Notes: generated by a model not told the origin, from the letters alone. Counted from the first letter of the stretch, positions 1 to 9,850 are shown. The stretch is DNA of 44,112 bases from Bacteroidales bacterium (GCA_024400835.1 JAKSMC010000028.1:1-44112), one strand, 5' to 3'. Translations and numbers: made by a program.

Positions 1-56
1 CTGTGTTTTCAAGGCTTTCAGTTATGTCGTAGCCCGCAAAATGACCTATAGGTCTA

Positions 57-86
57 AAAAAAGCCTCGCAATTGCGAGGCTTTTTT
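57..86 (-). terminator. Bidirectional intrinsic terminator
   Basis: A perfect 30-base palindrome: six A, GCCTCGCAA, TTGCGAGGC, six T. It lies 16 bases beyond the stop of the minus-strand C69 dipeptidase gene and can act on both strands, so it also separates the window from whatever gene lies to the left. Bases 1-56 hold no gene I can support. Confidence 0.85.
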
Positions 87-101
87 GGTATCTGTCTTTG
101 A

Positions 102-1853
102 CTATTTGGCTTCGATGTTCTTGCCGCAGTCGTCAACAATCATCTTGTACCAATATTGAGGATATTCCGGTTGGTCAGGAAATTCGCATTGCGGGTTCTT
201 GGTGTCCGTCTTCAGGAATTTTCCGTCCTTTTCTTTCTTGACGTTACCGTCGTTGTATTTCACTAAGAGATAAATGAACAAATCGTTCCATTCGGCGCAG
301 ACATCTTTTGCGGCCTTGTTGGAATAGTCGTTCAGCATCTTGCGTGCCTTTTCAGGATTGTTGGTGCAGAGTTCTTTCATCTCGTTTTCCATCTTGGCGA
401 TTTCTTTCACAAAGCCGCCTTCCCATTGAGCCTGTTTTGCATTGACGTGCTTGATCATATCGCAATAACGGGAATATACGAAGTTGCTGACTTTGGTGAA
501 TGTCCAGAATGCGGAAGTGGGGGAGTAGTCCACCATAGAGCCGTTGCCTTCGGCGTATTCCATCGGGATTTGGTTGATACCGCAGAACATCGGCACGTAG
601 CAGGTGCTGGCGGCGTCATCGACGCTGAACCAGAAGATGCCGCCGAACCAGTTAGGCAGCCAGTTGCGGCATTGGGCCACAAAGGAGAAGCCTGTTTGTT
701 GAGTAGCGGTAGCACGTTCGTGGAGATATTCCTTGCCGTCGTATTTCCAGTTCATAGGACGCCAGCGGTAAGGGCATTTGTACGGGCCGGCACCAAGATC
801 CTTGGTCATATCCATAGATGTTCCTTCGTAGTGATCGCGCATCATAGCCATCATATATTGGGCGTCGATTTTATTCTTGTCAGCGGGTTTGATCCACAAC
901 GGGAAGCGGTGTGACAGGTTGTCGCCGCGAGCGTAGTCTTCGTATTGAGCCATTTCTGCGGGGTTGCAGTGATTGAAGAAAGCCCAGACGCGAGCTTCGC
1001 AGCCGCGAGCGTTGCCGAAGGAGATGGGATTGTAGGCGTCACAGAAGCTGAATTTTGCGTCGGGAGCCTGTTTGGTGTCTTTCGGATAGAGGCCTTTGAG
1101 ACGGGCGAAGGAGATAACATCGTAAGAATAAACGGTCTCCACGGAAGGCAGGAATATCTTGTCGAGTTCCTTGCTGGTGATGGAAGTCTTGCCGTCGCGC
1201 AGCGGGAACGTTGTGATGCGGGATTGGTTGGCGTGACCGCTGATATAGCCGTCGGGGATGCGGCGTGCTACCCAAACTGCGCCGTTGCTCCAGCCCTTGA
1301 CGATTTTACCCTTGGCGTCGAGCATCTTCTCGCCCTTGCCGATGATTTCCATAATCCAGGCCTCGTCGGGATCGACGATAGAGAAGGATTCGCCTTCGGA
1401 AGCATAGCCGTAGGTGTCCATCAATTCAGCGATGACCTTGATGGCCTCACGGGCGTTTTTAGCACGTTGCAGTGCGATGTAAATCAGTGAGCCGTAGTCA
1501 ATCATGCCTTGGCCCTGTTCGAGTTCTTCGATACCGCCGTAGGTGGTTTCTCCGATGGCCAGTTGCCATTCGTTCATATTGCCGACAACGGAGTAGGTGT
1601 GAGCCACTTGCGGAATCTGTCCGAGCAGTTTGCCCGTATCCCATTCCACGATGTCCATCATAGTGCCGGCGGGATAGTCGGCAGCCGGACGGTAATACAA
1701 CTCACCATAAAGGGAGTGTGAGTCGGCAGCATACGTCAGGAAGCAGGAACCGTCTTTGCTGGCACCTTTTGTGACGATGAAATTCGTACAGGCGAATGTC
1801 GTGCCTAAGGAAAGCACAACGGCCAGCATTGTCAAAAAGAAAGATTTTTTCAT
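102..1853 (-). CDS. Secreted C69-family dipeptidase
   Basis: A 583-residue member of peptidase family C69 (PepD-like, Ntn-hydrolase fold), expected to cleave dipeptides outside the cytoplasm. I start it at the methionine opening MKKSFFLTML because this gives a clean signal peptide; a longer frame to 1943 would put 30 unlikely residues in front and would run over the promoter at 1900. The signal peptide ends TTFA and the next residue, Cys22, begins the sequence CTNFIVTKGAS; in this family the nucleophile is an N-terminal cysteine exposed by processing, so cleavage and activation may coincide here. The motif SIVDPDEAWIMEI is typical of the family. It has its own promoter and a strong terminator, so it is probably monocistronic. 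Family assignment is firm; the substrate is not known. Confidence 0.9.
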   Translation of the reverse strand: MKKSFFLTMLAVVLSLGTTFACTNFIVTKGASKDGSCFLTYAADSHSLYGELYYRPAADYPAGTMMDIVEWDTGKLLGQIPQVAHTYSVVGNMNEWQLAIGETTYGGIEELEQGQGMIDYGSLIYIALQRAKNAREAIKVIAELMDTYGYASEGESFSIVDPDEAWIMEIIGKGEKMLDAKGKIVKGWSNGAVWVARRIPDGYISGHANQSRITTFPLRDGKTSITSKELDKIFLPSVETVYSYDVISFARLKGLYPKDTKQAPDAKFSFCDAYNPISFGNARGCEARVWAFFNHCNPAEMAQYEDYARGDNLSHRFPLWIKPADKNKIDAQYMMAMMRDHYEGTSMDMTKDLGAGPYKCPYRWRPMNWKYDGKEYLHERATATQQTGFSFVAQCRNWLPNWFGGIFWFSVDDAASTCYVPMFCGINQIPMEYAEGNGSMVDYSPTSAFWTFTKVSNFVYSRYCDMIKHVNAKQAQWEGGFVKEIAKMENEMKELCTNNPEKARKMLNDYSNKAAKDVCAEWNDLFIYLLVKYNDGNVKKEKDGKFLKTDTKNPQCEFPDQPEYPQYWYKMIVDDCGKNIEAK

Positions 1854-1899
1854 AAATGTATGTTTTAGTGAATAATAATATTCTTTGAAAATCAGGCGG

Positions 1900-1907
1900 C
1901 AAAGGTA
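1900..1907 (-). promoter_or_regulatory. Promoter -7 box for the C69 dipeptidase
   Basis: On the minus strand this reads TACCTTTG followed by CCGCC, a match to the Bacteroidota -7 consensus TAnnTTTG. It would give a leader of about 40 bases before the start at 1853. No clear -33 element is visible. The surrounding gap (1854-2036) holds no gene. Confidence 0.6.
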
Positions 1908-2036
1908 ATAAAAAACTAAATTGGCAGAGTTAGTAGCTTTCAAGTTTCAAGTGATTTGGGACGCTGATTTATCGTGTATAGCCTAATAGGGGCGCCGCGC
2001 TGTGACCCAAAGGTATGGAATTTAATAATTCAGGAT

Positions 2037-2792
2037 TTATTGTTCGACGTCCATAGCCAGGCGGAAGCCGATGAAATGGGTGGTGGTGATTTGGTCGTAT
2101 TTGTTGCGGGAGGAAACGCGGCATTTGTCCCAGAAACTGGTCATGCAGCCTCCGCGATACACTTTGTTGAGGCTGAACTCATTTCCTTTAGGATTATAGT
2201 AATCTCCGGAATAATTGGCCTCGAAGTATTCGAAACCGTCGTAGCACCATTCGTAAACATTGCCGCTCATATCGTAGATGCCGAGTTCGTTGGGGTCTTT
2301 CCGACCTACGGGATGGGGCGTTTTCTTACTGTTTCGGCGATACCAAGCCACATCGTCAATATTGTCGGAGCCGCTGAACTTATAGCCTCTGCTATAGCGG
2401 CCGCCGCGGGCTGCGTACTCCCATTCTGACTCTGTGGGCAGGCGGTATTTCTTGCCAGTCAGTTTGCTGAGCTTGATGGTGAACGCGCGGGCATCCAGCC
2501 AACTCACGCGCGTGACGGGCAGGCTGTCGCCTTTGACTTTGGACGGATTGTTGCCCATGACGGCTTTCCACAGTGCCTGCGTCACCTCGTATTTGGAGAT
2601 GTAGAAGTTGTCCAGCACAACGAGGTGCGTGGGTACTTCGTCGAAGCCGCAGTCATCATGCTGCTCCTGTGTGCATCCCATAAAGAACTGTCCTCCTTCG
2701 ACAAAGACCATGTCAACTTCAGGGACTTGAGCCTGCAGTGTGGGCAATGCGAGAAGCAGGATAAAGGTTAGGAGGGTGAGGGTGTTTTTCAT
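2037..2792 (-). CDS. Secreted SUMF1/formylglycine-generating-enzyme-like protein
   Basis: A protein of about 251 residues with a signal peptide (MKNTLTLLTFILLLALPTLQA) followed by a single FGE-sulfatase (SUMF1) domain. Visible family hallmarks are VEGGQFFMGC near the start, YRLPTESEWEYAARGG in the middle, MSGNVYEWCYD and the closing FIGFRLAM. Genuine sulfatase-activating enzymes use a cysteine pair near the C-terminus; here RGGCMTSFWDKCRVSSRN shows cysteines but not the classic active-site spacing, so it may be a carbohydrate-binding or other derivative and not a sulfatase activator. An in-frame methionine four codons upstream (2804) is an alternative start. It lies downstream of the dehydrogenase gene on the same strand but behind a terminator, so readthrough or an unseen promoter must serve it. 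No sulfatase gene is nearby. Confidence 0.8.
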   Translation of the reverse strand: MKNTLTLLTFILLLALPTLQAQVPEVDMVFVEGGQFFMGCTQEQHDDCGFDEVPTHLVVLDNFYISKYEVTQALWKAVMGNNPSKVKGDSLPVTRVSWLDARAFTIKLSKLTGKKYRLPTESEWEYAARGGRYSRGYKFSGSDNIDDVAWYRRNSKKTPHPVGRKDPNELGIYDMSGNVYEWCYDGFEYFEANYSGDYYNPKGNEFSLNKVYRGGCMTSFWDKCRVSSRNKYDQITTTHFIGFRLAMDVEQ

Positions 2793-2806
2793 AATCAATT
2801 TCATTT

Positions 2807-2844
2807 AAAAAAACGAGGCAACACTCCCATGTCGCCCCGTTTTT
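2807..2844 (-). terminator. Intrinsic terminator after the polyamine dehydrogenase
   Basis: Read on the minus strand: AACGGGGC, a 14-base loop, GCCTCGTT, with one G-U pair, followed by a run of seven T. It sits between the stop of the dehydrogenase gene (2859) and the start of the SUMF1-like gene. Confidence 0.75.
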
Positions 2845-2858
2845 GTTATTGATTTTTA

Positions 2859-4064
<1,206 letters not shown>

Positions 4065-4099
4065 TTTATTCTTAATTTAGTTTTTTCAATTAGAGGGTG

Positions 4100-4107
4100 C
4101 AAAGATA
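4100..4107 (-). promoter_or_regulatory. Promoter -7 box for the polyamine dehydrogenase
   Basis: Minus-strand TATCTTTG followed by CACCC; matches TAnnTTTG and lies about 36 bases upstream of the start at 4064. It is divergent from the plus-strand box at 4199. Confidence 0.65.
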
Positions 4108-4198
4108 GGAAAAAGTAGCATAAGGATTAATAGGTGATGAATTAAAATTAAAAATTAAACGGTACTTCTGCAATTAACACATCACCGCATTATTTTCG

Positions 4199-4206
4199 TA
4201 TTTTTG
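4199..4206 (+). promoter_or_regulatory. Promoter -7 box for the cysteine desulfidase-like gene
   Basis: TATTTTTG followed by CGCC, matching TAnnTTTG, 21 bases upstream of the ATG at 4228. The box overlaps a TTG that would otherwise extend the reading frame, which supports the later ATG as the real start. Confidence 0.6.
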
Positions 4207-4227
4207 CGCCTTCAAAATTTTACCCTT

Positions 4228-5508
4228 ATGACACAATCCGAAATGAGCGCAATTATCGCGTTGGTGAAACGTGAAGTGGTACCTGCTATTGGCTGTACCG
4301 AACCTATGGCTGTGGCTTTGGCTGTGGCTAAAGCAAAGGAAGTTTTAGGCGGCGTGCCCAAGCACATTGCTGTGTTTTTGAGCGCCAATATGCTTAAAAA
4401 CGCCATGGGCGTGGGTATCCCCGGCACGGGCATGGTGGGCCTGCCTATCGCTATTGCCTTGGGCGCCCTGGTCGGAAAGTCCGAATATCAACTCGAGGTA
4501 TTGAAAGACACTACTCCGGAAGCCGTCGAGGCCGGCAAGGAGTTTATCGCGCAACAGCGTATCAAGATTGTGCAGAAAAAGGACACCGATGAAAAACTGT
4601 ACATCGGCATTGAATGCCATAACGGTGATGACAATGTGAAAGTGGTGATTTCGGGTTCACATACGCATTTCAGCTATATTTCCAAAAACGGCGAGGTTCT
4701 GTTGAACGATTCCGTCCAAAGCAGTGCCCAAGCTGATAAGGAGGATTTGTCGCTGACGCTGCGCAAAGTGTATGATTTTGCTATGGAGGCTCCTATCAAG
4801 GATATCCGTTTTATCTTGGAAACTGCCGAATTGAACAAGCGTGCGGCCGAACTCTCACTGCAGAACAGTTATGGTCACGGCCTGGGACGTACGATTTTCA
4901 TGGAACCCAAATCCCAATTCTTCGGCAACGGTATTTATGCAAAAATCCTTTCCTATACTTCTGCTGCATGTGATGCGCGTATGGCGGGTGTGAAGATTCC
5001 GGTGATGAGCAATTCCGGTAGTGGCAACCAGGGCATTGCTGCCACATTGCCGGTATGGGTTTTTGCCAAGGAACGTCTTAAAACCGAAGACGAACTCATC
5101 CGAGCCCTGATGCTGAGCCACCTCGCCGTCATCTACATCAAGCAGAGCTTCGGTCGCCTTTCCCCATTGTGCGGCTGCGTGGTTGCCGCCACGGGTTCTG
5201 CCTGCGGCCTCACCTACCTTATGGGCGGCACTTTCGAGCAAATCTGCTACTCCGTAAAAAACATGATTGCCAACATTACCGGTATGATTTGCGACGGCGC
5301 CAAACCGAGCTGCTCCCTGAAAGTCGCCACGGGTGTTTCCACGGCTGTACTGTCTTCTATGTTGGCTGTTGAGGACAAGTCTGTCACTTCTGTTGAGGGC
5401 ATCATTGACGACGACGTTGACAAGTGTGTGCAAAATATGGCAAACCTCGGCACTAAGGGCATGACCGACACGGATAGTTACGTGTTGGATATTATGACTC
5501 AGAAATAG
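4228..5508 (+). CDS. UPF0597/L-cysteine desulfidase-like protein (SDH_alpha fold)
   Basis: A 426-residue protein of the UPF0597 family (YhaM/CyuA-like), related to the alpha chain of iron-sulfur L-serine dehydratase. Family members studied elsewhere degrade L-cysteine to pyruvate, ammonia and sulfide. Visible hallmarks are VPAIGCTEPMAVALA near residue 20, SNSGSGNQGIAAT about residue 270, the cysteine pair in LCGCVVAATGSACGL, and MICDGAKPSCSLK near the end; the conserved cysteines are the likely ligands of a [4Fe-4S] cluster. I start at ATG 4228, not at the TTG 24 bases upstream, because the latter lies inside the promoter box. It is convergent with the HAD phosphatase gene, only 18 bases away. 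The family is certain; the substrate (cysteine versus serine or another) is inference. Confidence 0.85.
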   Translation: MTQSEMSAIIALVKREVVPAIGCTEPMAVALAVAKAKEVLGGVPKHIAVFLSANMLKNAMGVGIPGTGMVGLPIAIALGALVGKSEYQLEVLKDTTPEAVEAGKEFIAQQRIKIVQKKDTDEKLYIGIECHNGDDNVKVVISGSHTHFSYISKNGEVLLNDSVQSSAQADKEDLSLTLRKVYDFAMEAPIKDIRFILETAELNKRAAELSLQNSYGHGLGRTIFMEPKSQFFGNGIYAKILSYTSAACDARMAGVKIPVMSNSGSGNQGIAATLPVWVFAKERLKTEDELIRALMLSHLAVIYIKQSFGRLSPLCGCVVAATGSACGLTYLMGGTFEQICYSVKNMIANITGMICDGAKPSCSLKVATGVSTAVLSSMLAVEDKSVTSVEGIIDDDVDKCVQNMANLGTKGMTDTDSYVLDIMTQK

Positions 5509-5526
5509 TGTTCGGAAATTTGCGAA

Positions 5527-6195
5527 TCAGATAATAGACAGAATCTCGCGAGGCTGTTCGATAATGATTTCGGCTTTTGCCTCTTCCAATTCCGTGCGTG
5601 GACGATAACCCCACAATACGCCGACCGCCTTGAGTCCGGCGCGGTGCGCTGTTTCCATATCTACGCAGGTGTCGCCTAAATAGAGTGTCTCTTCTTTGGT
5701 GCAGCCGGTGGCTTCCAAAATGTCATAGACGATTTGCGGATCGGGCTTTACAGGTATTCCGTTGCGCTGCCCGAAAAGTGCATGCCACTGAATTGTCGGG
5801 AAGAAATTGGCCATTAGCGGGGCAAGCGCGGAATGCACCTTGTTGGTGGCTACGGCCAACTTGACACCGTCGGCCTGCAATGCTTCCAGAGTTTCGGTCA
5901 GTCCTTCGTACACGTGGGTTTTGTCGTGCATATGGATGGTGTAGTAATCTAAAAATTCTTTGAAGCAGATATCGTAAATAGCGCCGGATTTGTGCTCTTC
6001 GGGCAGGATGCGTTGTATGAGGGTGGGCATGCCGTTCCCCACAAAGTAACGATAGGCATCCACGGGATGTGTCGGAAACCCATGCTCGGAAAGCACGTGG
6101 TTGGCGGCGTCGGCAAGGTCTTCGAGCGTGTTCAGTAACGTGCCGTCCAAATCAAAGATAATGAGTTTTTTGCAAGATTCTTTTACCTGTGACAT
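5527..6195 (-). CDS. HAD-superfamily phosphatase, phosphoglycolate phosphatase-like
   Basis: A 222-residue cytoplasmic hydrolase of the haloacid dehalogenase superfamily. Motif I is DLDGTLLNTLEDL with the two catalytic aspartates; motif II is VATNK; the motif III lysine lies in PVKPDPQIV; motif IV is YLGDTCVDMETAHRAG. A helical cap domain follows motif I (about residues 35-100), as in the Gph/PGMB group. The typical reaction is dephosphorylation of 2-phosphoglycolate or another small phosphorylated metabolite, which cannot be decided from sequence. The start follows a promoter box by a short leader. No partner genes are adjacent. Confidence 0.85.
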   Translation of the reverse strand: MSQVKESCKKLIIFDLDGTLLNTLEDLADAANHVLSEHGFPTHPVDAYRYFVGNGMPTLIQRILPEEHKSGAIYDICFKEFLDYYTIHMHDKTHVYEGLTETLEALQADGVKLAVATNKVHSALAPLMANFFPTIQWHALFGQRNGIPVKPDPQIVYDILEATGCTKEETLYLGDTCVDMETAHRAGLKAVGVLWGYRPRTELEEAKAEIIIEQPREILSII

Positions 6196-6214
6196 AGTAT
6201 TCGAAATGAGGGGG

Positions 6215-6222
6215 CAAAAGTA
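6215..6222 (-). promoter_or_regulatory. Promoter -7 box for the HAD phosphatase
   Basis: Minus-strand TACTTTTG followed by CCCCC, about 20 bases upstream of the start at 6195, which would leave a short leader. Confidence 0.55.
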
Positions 6223-6434
6223 GTGATTTTTTTCGATGACTTAAAAGAAAACTATATGTGAGTTGGCGCTGCGACCTTGCGGCTCATTTCTACCAAAAAC
6301 TTCCAAAATAAGATCTTTTGGGCGATTGCAACTTTTATGTGCAAAAAATGGAAAGACGCAAAAAAACTCATAAAAGTGCACAAAACACACGTTATTTGCA
6401 TATTTTCAACTGTCTAAAAATTAATATTTTACAC

Positions 6435-6465
6435 TTGACTTTTCTTTCCAGACGATATATCTTTG
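6435..6465 (+). promoter_or_regulatory. Complete -33/-7 promoter for the Rpn-type gene
   Basis: TTG at 6435-6437 and TATCTTTG at 6458-6465, with 20 bases between them, fit the Bacteroidota primary-sigma consensus (TTTG, 19-21 bases, TAnnTTTG). The gene starts 35 bases downstream. Confidence 0.7.
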
Positions 6466-6500
6466 CGGGACAGATTTATTAACTATAAAAACATCTCGCT

Positions 6501-7397
6501 ATGAAATTTAATCCATTAAACAATCCAGTATTGGAGAACAAGCCTAAGTATCTGAATCTGCTTACCGATTTCGGATTCAAGAAAATGTTCGGAGAGCCGA
6601 ACAAGAAGTTCCTCATCGCATTCCTCAATGCCGTACTCGCGGACAGCGTCGGGACCATCGAAGACGTCGTTTATCTGAATACCGAGCAATTAGGAGAGAA
6701 TCCGCAAGAGAAGAAAATGGTCTATGACATCTACTGCCTCACCGACCAGGGCCAGCACATCATCGTGGAGTTGCAGATCGGAGGACAGCCCTACTACGGT
6801 GAGCGCGCCTTCACCTACGTCAGCCGCCTCGTCAGCCAATTGGCCGAGAAGGGAGTCAAGAAGTACGCCATACCGCCCATCTTCTCTATCAACATCCTGA
6901 ACTTCAAAATGACAGTATTCAATGATCCGGACAGGTTCTTGTGGGAAATTCAGATGAAAGACCAGACGAATAAAGTTTTTTTGCCGCAGGTCAAGTTCAT
7001 ATTCATAGAATTGTGTACCTTTGCGCGCCTGTTCAAGGAATCCGACTATCGCGATGCGCTGCACTGCTGGCTCTACATCATCAAGAATATGGGAAACGCA
7101 AACACTCAGGAGTGCCCGTTTGACGAACCCATATACCGCGACTTCTTCGAGCAGGGAAAATTAGAAAAACTCACAACTATGGAAAAAGAAGATTACGCAA
7201 AGAGCATATTTGACTACCAGGATGTCAAAGACACCATTGAATACGAACGCGAGTGCGCCCGAAATGAGGGAAGAGTGGAAGGTGAAAAAAAGGCGAAACG
7301 TGCTATGGCGAAAAGTATGTTAGAAAAGGGTATTGACATGGACACAATTTTATCCATTACAGGCTTGACTGCCGAGGAGATTGAAGTTGAGTATTAA
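6501..7397 (+). CDS. Rpn-family PD-(D/E)XK nuclease / putative transposase
   Basis: A 298-residue member of the PDDEXK_2 (PF12784) group, historically called putative transposase and including Rpn recombination-promoting nucleases. The diagnostic opening is LLTDFGFKKMFG at residues 20-31. The nuclease core shows Asp76 in MVYDIYCLT and Glu90-x-Gln92 in IIVELQ, with Gln in place of the usual Lys, as is common in this family, then YYGERAFTYVSRL. The C-terminus is a charged linker (ECARNEGRVEGEKKAKRAM) and a short helical tail, MLEKGIDMDTILSITGLTAEEI, also family-typical. No terminal inverted repeats or target duplications are visible around it, so it is a single gene and not a recognisable element. 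Family members in E. coli stimulate RecA-independent recombination; a role here is inference. Confidence 0.85.
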   Translation: MKFNPLNNPVLENKPKYLNLLTDFGFKKMFGEPNKKFLIAFLNAVLADSVGTIEDVVYLNTEQLGENPQEKKMVYDIYCLTDQGQHIIVELQIGGQPYYGERAFTYVSRLVSQLAEKGVKKYAIPPIFSINILNFKMTVFNDPDRFLWEIQMKDQTNKVFLPQVKFIFIELCTFARLFKESDYRDALHCWLYIIKNMGNANTQECPFDEPIYRDFFEQGKLEKLTTMEKEDYAKSIFDYQDVKDTIEYERECARNEGRVEGEKKAKRAMAKSMLEKGIDMDTILSITGLTAEEIEVEY

Positions 7398-7474
7398 CTT
7401 TTTAGCAGTTCGCATTTAGCCGTTTGAACTTTGGTGACGAGAGTACTCGGGAGTCCTCATTTGATGCTCAGATA

Positions 7475-8023
7475 TTAATACGTAAACGGCGAATCGAAAT
7501 CCTTCAAGAACGGACCTGTTCTGTCCTTGTCCGAGGTCAGCGGGTTTTCCACCTGCCAGTCGATATGAAGGTCGGGGTCGTCAAAGCGGATGCTGCCTTC
7601 AGAGGCCTTGTTGTAAAAGTTGGAGCATTTGTAAAAGAACACCGTGTCGTCTTCCAAAGCGGCAAAGCCGTGTGCGAAACCTGCGGGAATGTAGAATTGG
7701 CGGAAGTTGTCTGCCGTTAGAAGTACGGAGAAGTATTGGCCGTAGGTGGGACTGCCTTTTCGGATGTCAACTGCAAAATCGATGGCGGCGCCTTTCAAAA
7801 TGCGCACTAACTTGGCTTGTGCAAAAGGAGGTTTTTGAAAATGAAGGCCGCGGACGACACCTTTTTGGGAACACGACTGGTTGTCTTGCACCCAATGCTC
7901 GTGAATGCCGGCTTCTTCCAAAGTGCGTTCGTTGAAACTTTCAAAAAAATAGCCTCTGTCATCGTGAAAGACTTTGGGCTCTAATATGATTAATCCGGGA
8001 ATTGGAGTGGTTTGCGTTTGCAT
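7475..8023 (-). CDS. rfbC: dTDP-4-dehydrorhamnose 3,5-epimerase
   Basis: A 182-residue cupin-fold enzyme converting dTDP-4-keto-6-deoxyglucose to dTDP-4-keto-rhamnose in dTDP-L-rhamnose synthesis for surface polysaccharides. Motifs are HDDRGYFFESFN near residue 20, GVVRGLHFQKPPFAQAKLVR around 56-75 with the catalytic histidine in GLHFQ, and IPAGFAHGFAALED followed by FFYKCSNFY with the catalytic tyrosine. Length is normal. It lies 26 bases downstream of the ClC gene on the same strand and probably shares its transcript. rfbA, rfbB and rfbD, which often accompany it, are absent from the window. Confidence 0.93.
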   Translation of the reverse strand: MQTQTTPIPGLIILEPKVFHDDRGYFFESFNERTLEEAGIHEHWVQDNQSCSQKGVVRGLHFQKPPFAQAKLVRILKGAAIDFAVDIRKGSPTYGQYFSVLLTADNFRQFYIPAGFAHGFAALEDDTVFFYKCSNFYNKASEGSIRFDDPDLHIDWQVENPLTSDKDRTGPFLKDFDSPFTY

Positions 8024-8049
8024 TGGCGGTTGGGTTAGTGGGTTAAAGG

Positions 8050-9837
8050 TTAGTCTTCGGATTCTGCGGCCACGAATTTCTGATATCTGGCTAAGAACCG
8101 GGCTTTGGATAAGAATCCGAGGTACATACGGTCGCGAGTGATTACCGGCATGTTGAAATTACCTGTGCGGTTGAATTTTTCCAATACGATGGCGGCGCTG
8201 TCGTCCTCATAAATAAATTCTTCGGGCTCGATCATAAGGTCTTCGACGTGTACGAGGTCGTAAAGTTCCTGACGGAAAATGATGTCTCGATGGTCGTCCA
8301 TAACCAAGAGTCCGGAGAAGAGGTTGTTGTCATCGATGACTACAAAGAGGTTGCGTTTGCAGTGCGCGATGTAGTCGGTATAAGTTCTGAGCGAGCTATG
8401 AACGGGCACGGTGATGATGTCGTGGTCGATGATGTCGTTCCACTGTAGCTTGCGCAGCGCGAATTTGTCTTTGTTATGAGTTTTGAGATTGCCTTTTTCG
8501 GCAAGCGGGTGTGTGTAAACGGAGTATTTTTCGAAAGGATAGACGCTGATATAGGAGCATGCCGCGGTAATCATCAGCGGGATGAGCAGCGTGTATCCGC
8601 CGGAGAGTTCTGCAATAAGGAACATCGCGGTCATCGGCGCTTGCATCACGCCAGTCATCACGCCGGCCATACCCGCGAGGATGAAGTTCGTGTAGGGAAT
8701 GTCGGCGCCAAGGATGTGGTGCGTGACTGCGGCCACGAAAAATCCTGTGTAGGCACCTATGAACAGGGTGGGGGCGAACACACCGCCAATACCACCGGAT
8801 GCCGTAGTGAATGTGGTGGCGAAAACTTTGAAGAGGATAATGCCGGCAATGCCCAGGAAGAATATCCAACGGTTGGCGCACGGCTCCCAAAGTGGCGAGT
8901 TGTGGAAAATAGTTTCGTAACCACCGTTGATGAGGGTGTTGATGCTGTCGTAACCTTCACCATAGAAGACGGGGAAAAGGTAGATGAGCCCGCATAGCAC
9001 CACGCCGCCGATGACGGCCTTGAGGTATGGCTTCCGAATCAGGCGCATGTGTTTTTCAATCCATCTAGATACACGAAGGAAATATACGGAGATGAGGCCG
9101 GTGAGGAGGCCGAGGATGACGTAAAGAGGGATGTTGGAGAGGAAAAACCCCTGGGTGACGTTGACGGTAAACATGACGTCGCGGCCGAGGAACAGCAATG
9201 ACATCACGGTGCCGGTGGCAGCGGACAGCAGCAGCGGCAGGATGGCACTCCCGGTAAGGTCTAACATCAGTACTTCGAAGGTGAAGACGATGGCGGCAAT
9301 GGGCGCTTTGAAGACCGCGGCCATGGCGGCTGCAGAACCGCAGGCTAACAGCAGGGTGGTCTGCTTGGCGTTGAGATGGAAGAATTTGCCCATGTTGGAG
9401 CCGATGGCCGAGCCTGTGAGCACAATGGGGGCCTCCAGACCTACGGAACCGCCGAATCCGACGGTGATGGCACTGGAAATCATCGAGGAAAAGGTGTTGT
9501 GGAACCGCAACTTGCCGTCGCTTTTGCAAATGGCCTTCAGCACAATGCTTACGCCGTGGCTGAGGTTGTCTTTGATAACGCGTCTGACGAACCATAAGGT
9601 CAGCAGGATGCCCAAGGTGGGGAGAATCAGATAGAAGTAGTTGATTTCCGCATCAGGGAACGCGCGCCCGAGGGCAGCCGTGGTGAAGTGTACGAGGTTC
9701 TTGATGATGACAGCGGCAGCAGCACCCAGAATGCCGATGAACACACTCAGTATGAGTATGGTCGCACGCGAACTGAAATGCTTCAGAATAAAACGGCGCA
9801 TCTGCGCCAAACCATATAGTATCCTACGCTTTGTCAT
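8050..9837 (-). CDS. ClC-family anion channel/transporter with C-terminal CBS pair
   Basis: A 595-residue inner-membrane protein: about ten to twelve hydrophobic segments across residues 15-430, then two CBS domains (about 455-590) that usually bind adenine nucleotides. The gating-glutamate motif is present as GGSVGLEAPIV, and a second pore motif as GGIGGVFAPTLFIGA. The segment FTFEVLMLDL carries Glu-Val where the E. coli exchanger has Glu-Glu; the missing second glutamate is the internal proton site of exchangers, so this protein may be a channel or use another coupling route. The promoter box lies only 13 bases upstream of the ATG at 9837, so Met13 (9801) is a plausible alternative start. 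rfbC follows on the same strand. Confidence 0.88.
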   Translation of the reverse strand: MTKRRILYGLAQMRRFILKHFSSRATILILSVFIGILGAAAAVIIKNLVHFTTAALGRAFPDAEINYFYLILPTLGILLTLWFVRRVIKDNLSHGVSIVLKAICKSDGKLRFHNTFSSMISSAITVGFGGSVGLEAPIVLTGSAIGSNMGKFFHLNAKQTTLLLACGSAAAMAAVFKAPIAAIVFTFEVLMLDLTGSAILPLLLSAATGTVMSLLFLGRDVMFTVNVTQGFFLSNIPLYVILGLLTGLISVYFLRVSRWIEKHMRLIRKPYLKAVIGGVVLCGLIYLFPVFYGEGYDSINTLINGGYETIFHNSPLWEPCANRWIFFLGIAGIILFKVFATTFTTASGGIGGVFAPTLFIGAYTGFFVAAVTHHILGADIPYTNFILAGMAGVMTGVMQAPMTAMFLIAELSGGYTLLIPLMITAACSYISVYPFEKYSVYTHPLAEKGNLKTHNKDKFALRKLQWNDIIDHDIITVPVHSSLRTYTDYIAHCKRNLFVVIDDNNLFSGLLVMDDHRDIIFRQELYDLVHVEDLMIEPEEFIYEDDSAAIVLEKFNRTGNFNMPVITRDRMYLGFLSKARFLARYQKFVAAESED

Positions 9838-9850
9838 TTTTTAAGAGCCG

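Larger units (their letters stand above)
6196..6500. other. 305-bp intergenic region with two divergent promoters and an inverted repeat
   Basis: No gene is supported here. It holds the minus-strand HAD promoter at 6215, the plus-strand promoter of the Rpn-type gene at 6435-6465, and a separated inverted repeat, ACTTTTATG (6331-6339) with CATAAAAGT (6369-6377), in an A-rich stretch containing two copies of GCAAAAAA. Confidence 0.6.

Noticed and set aside
6273..6292. Possible decayed copy of the duplicated promoter segment (TTGCGGCTCATTT near 6275)
   Set aside because: Only 13 bases are shared, the -7 box is not intact, and GCGGCTC follows several ordinary boxes here, so it is probably chance or common promoter context.
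6501..7397. Complete insertion sequence around the Rpn-type gene
   Set aside because: No terminal inverted repeats or target-site duplication can be seen at its borders, so it is treated as a single gene.
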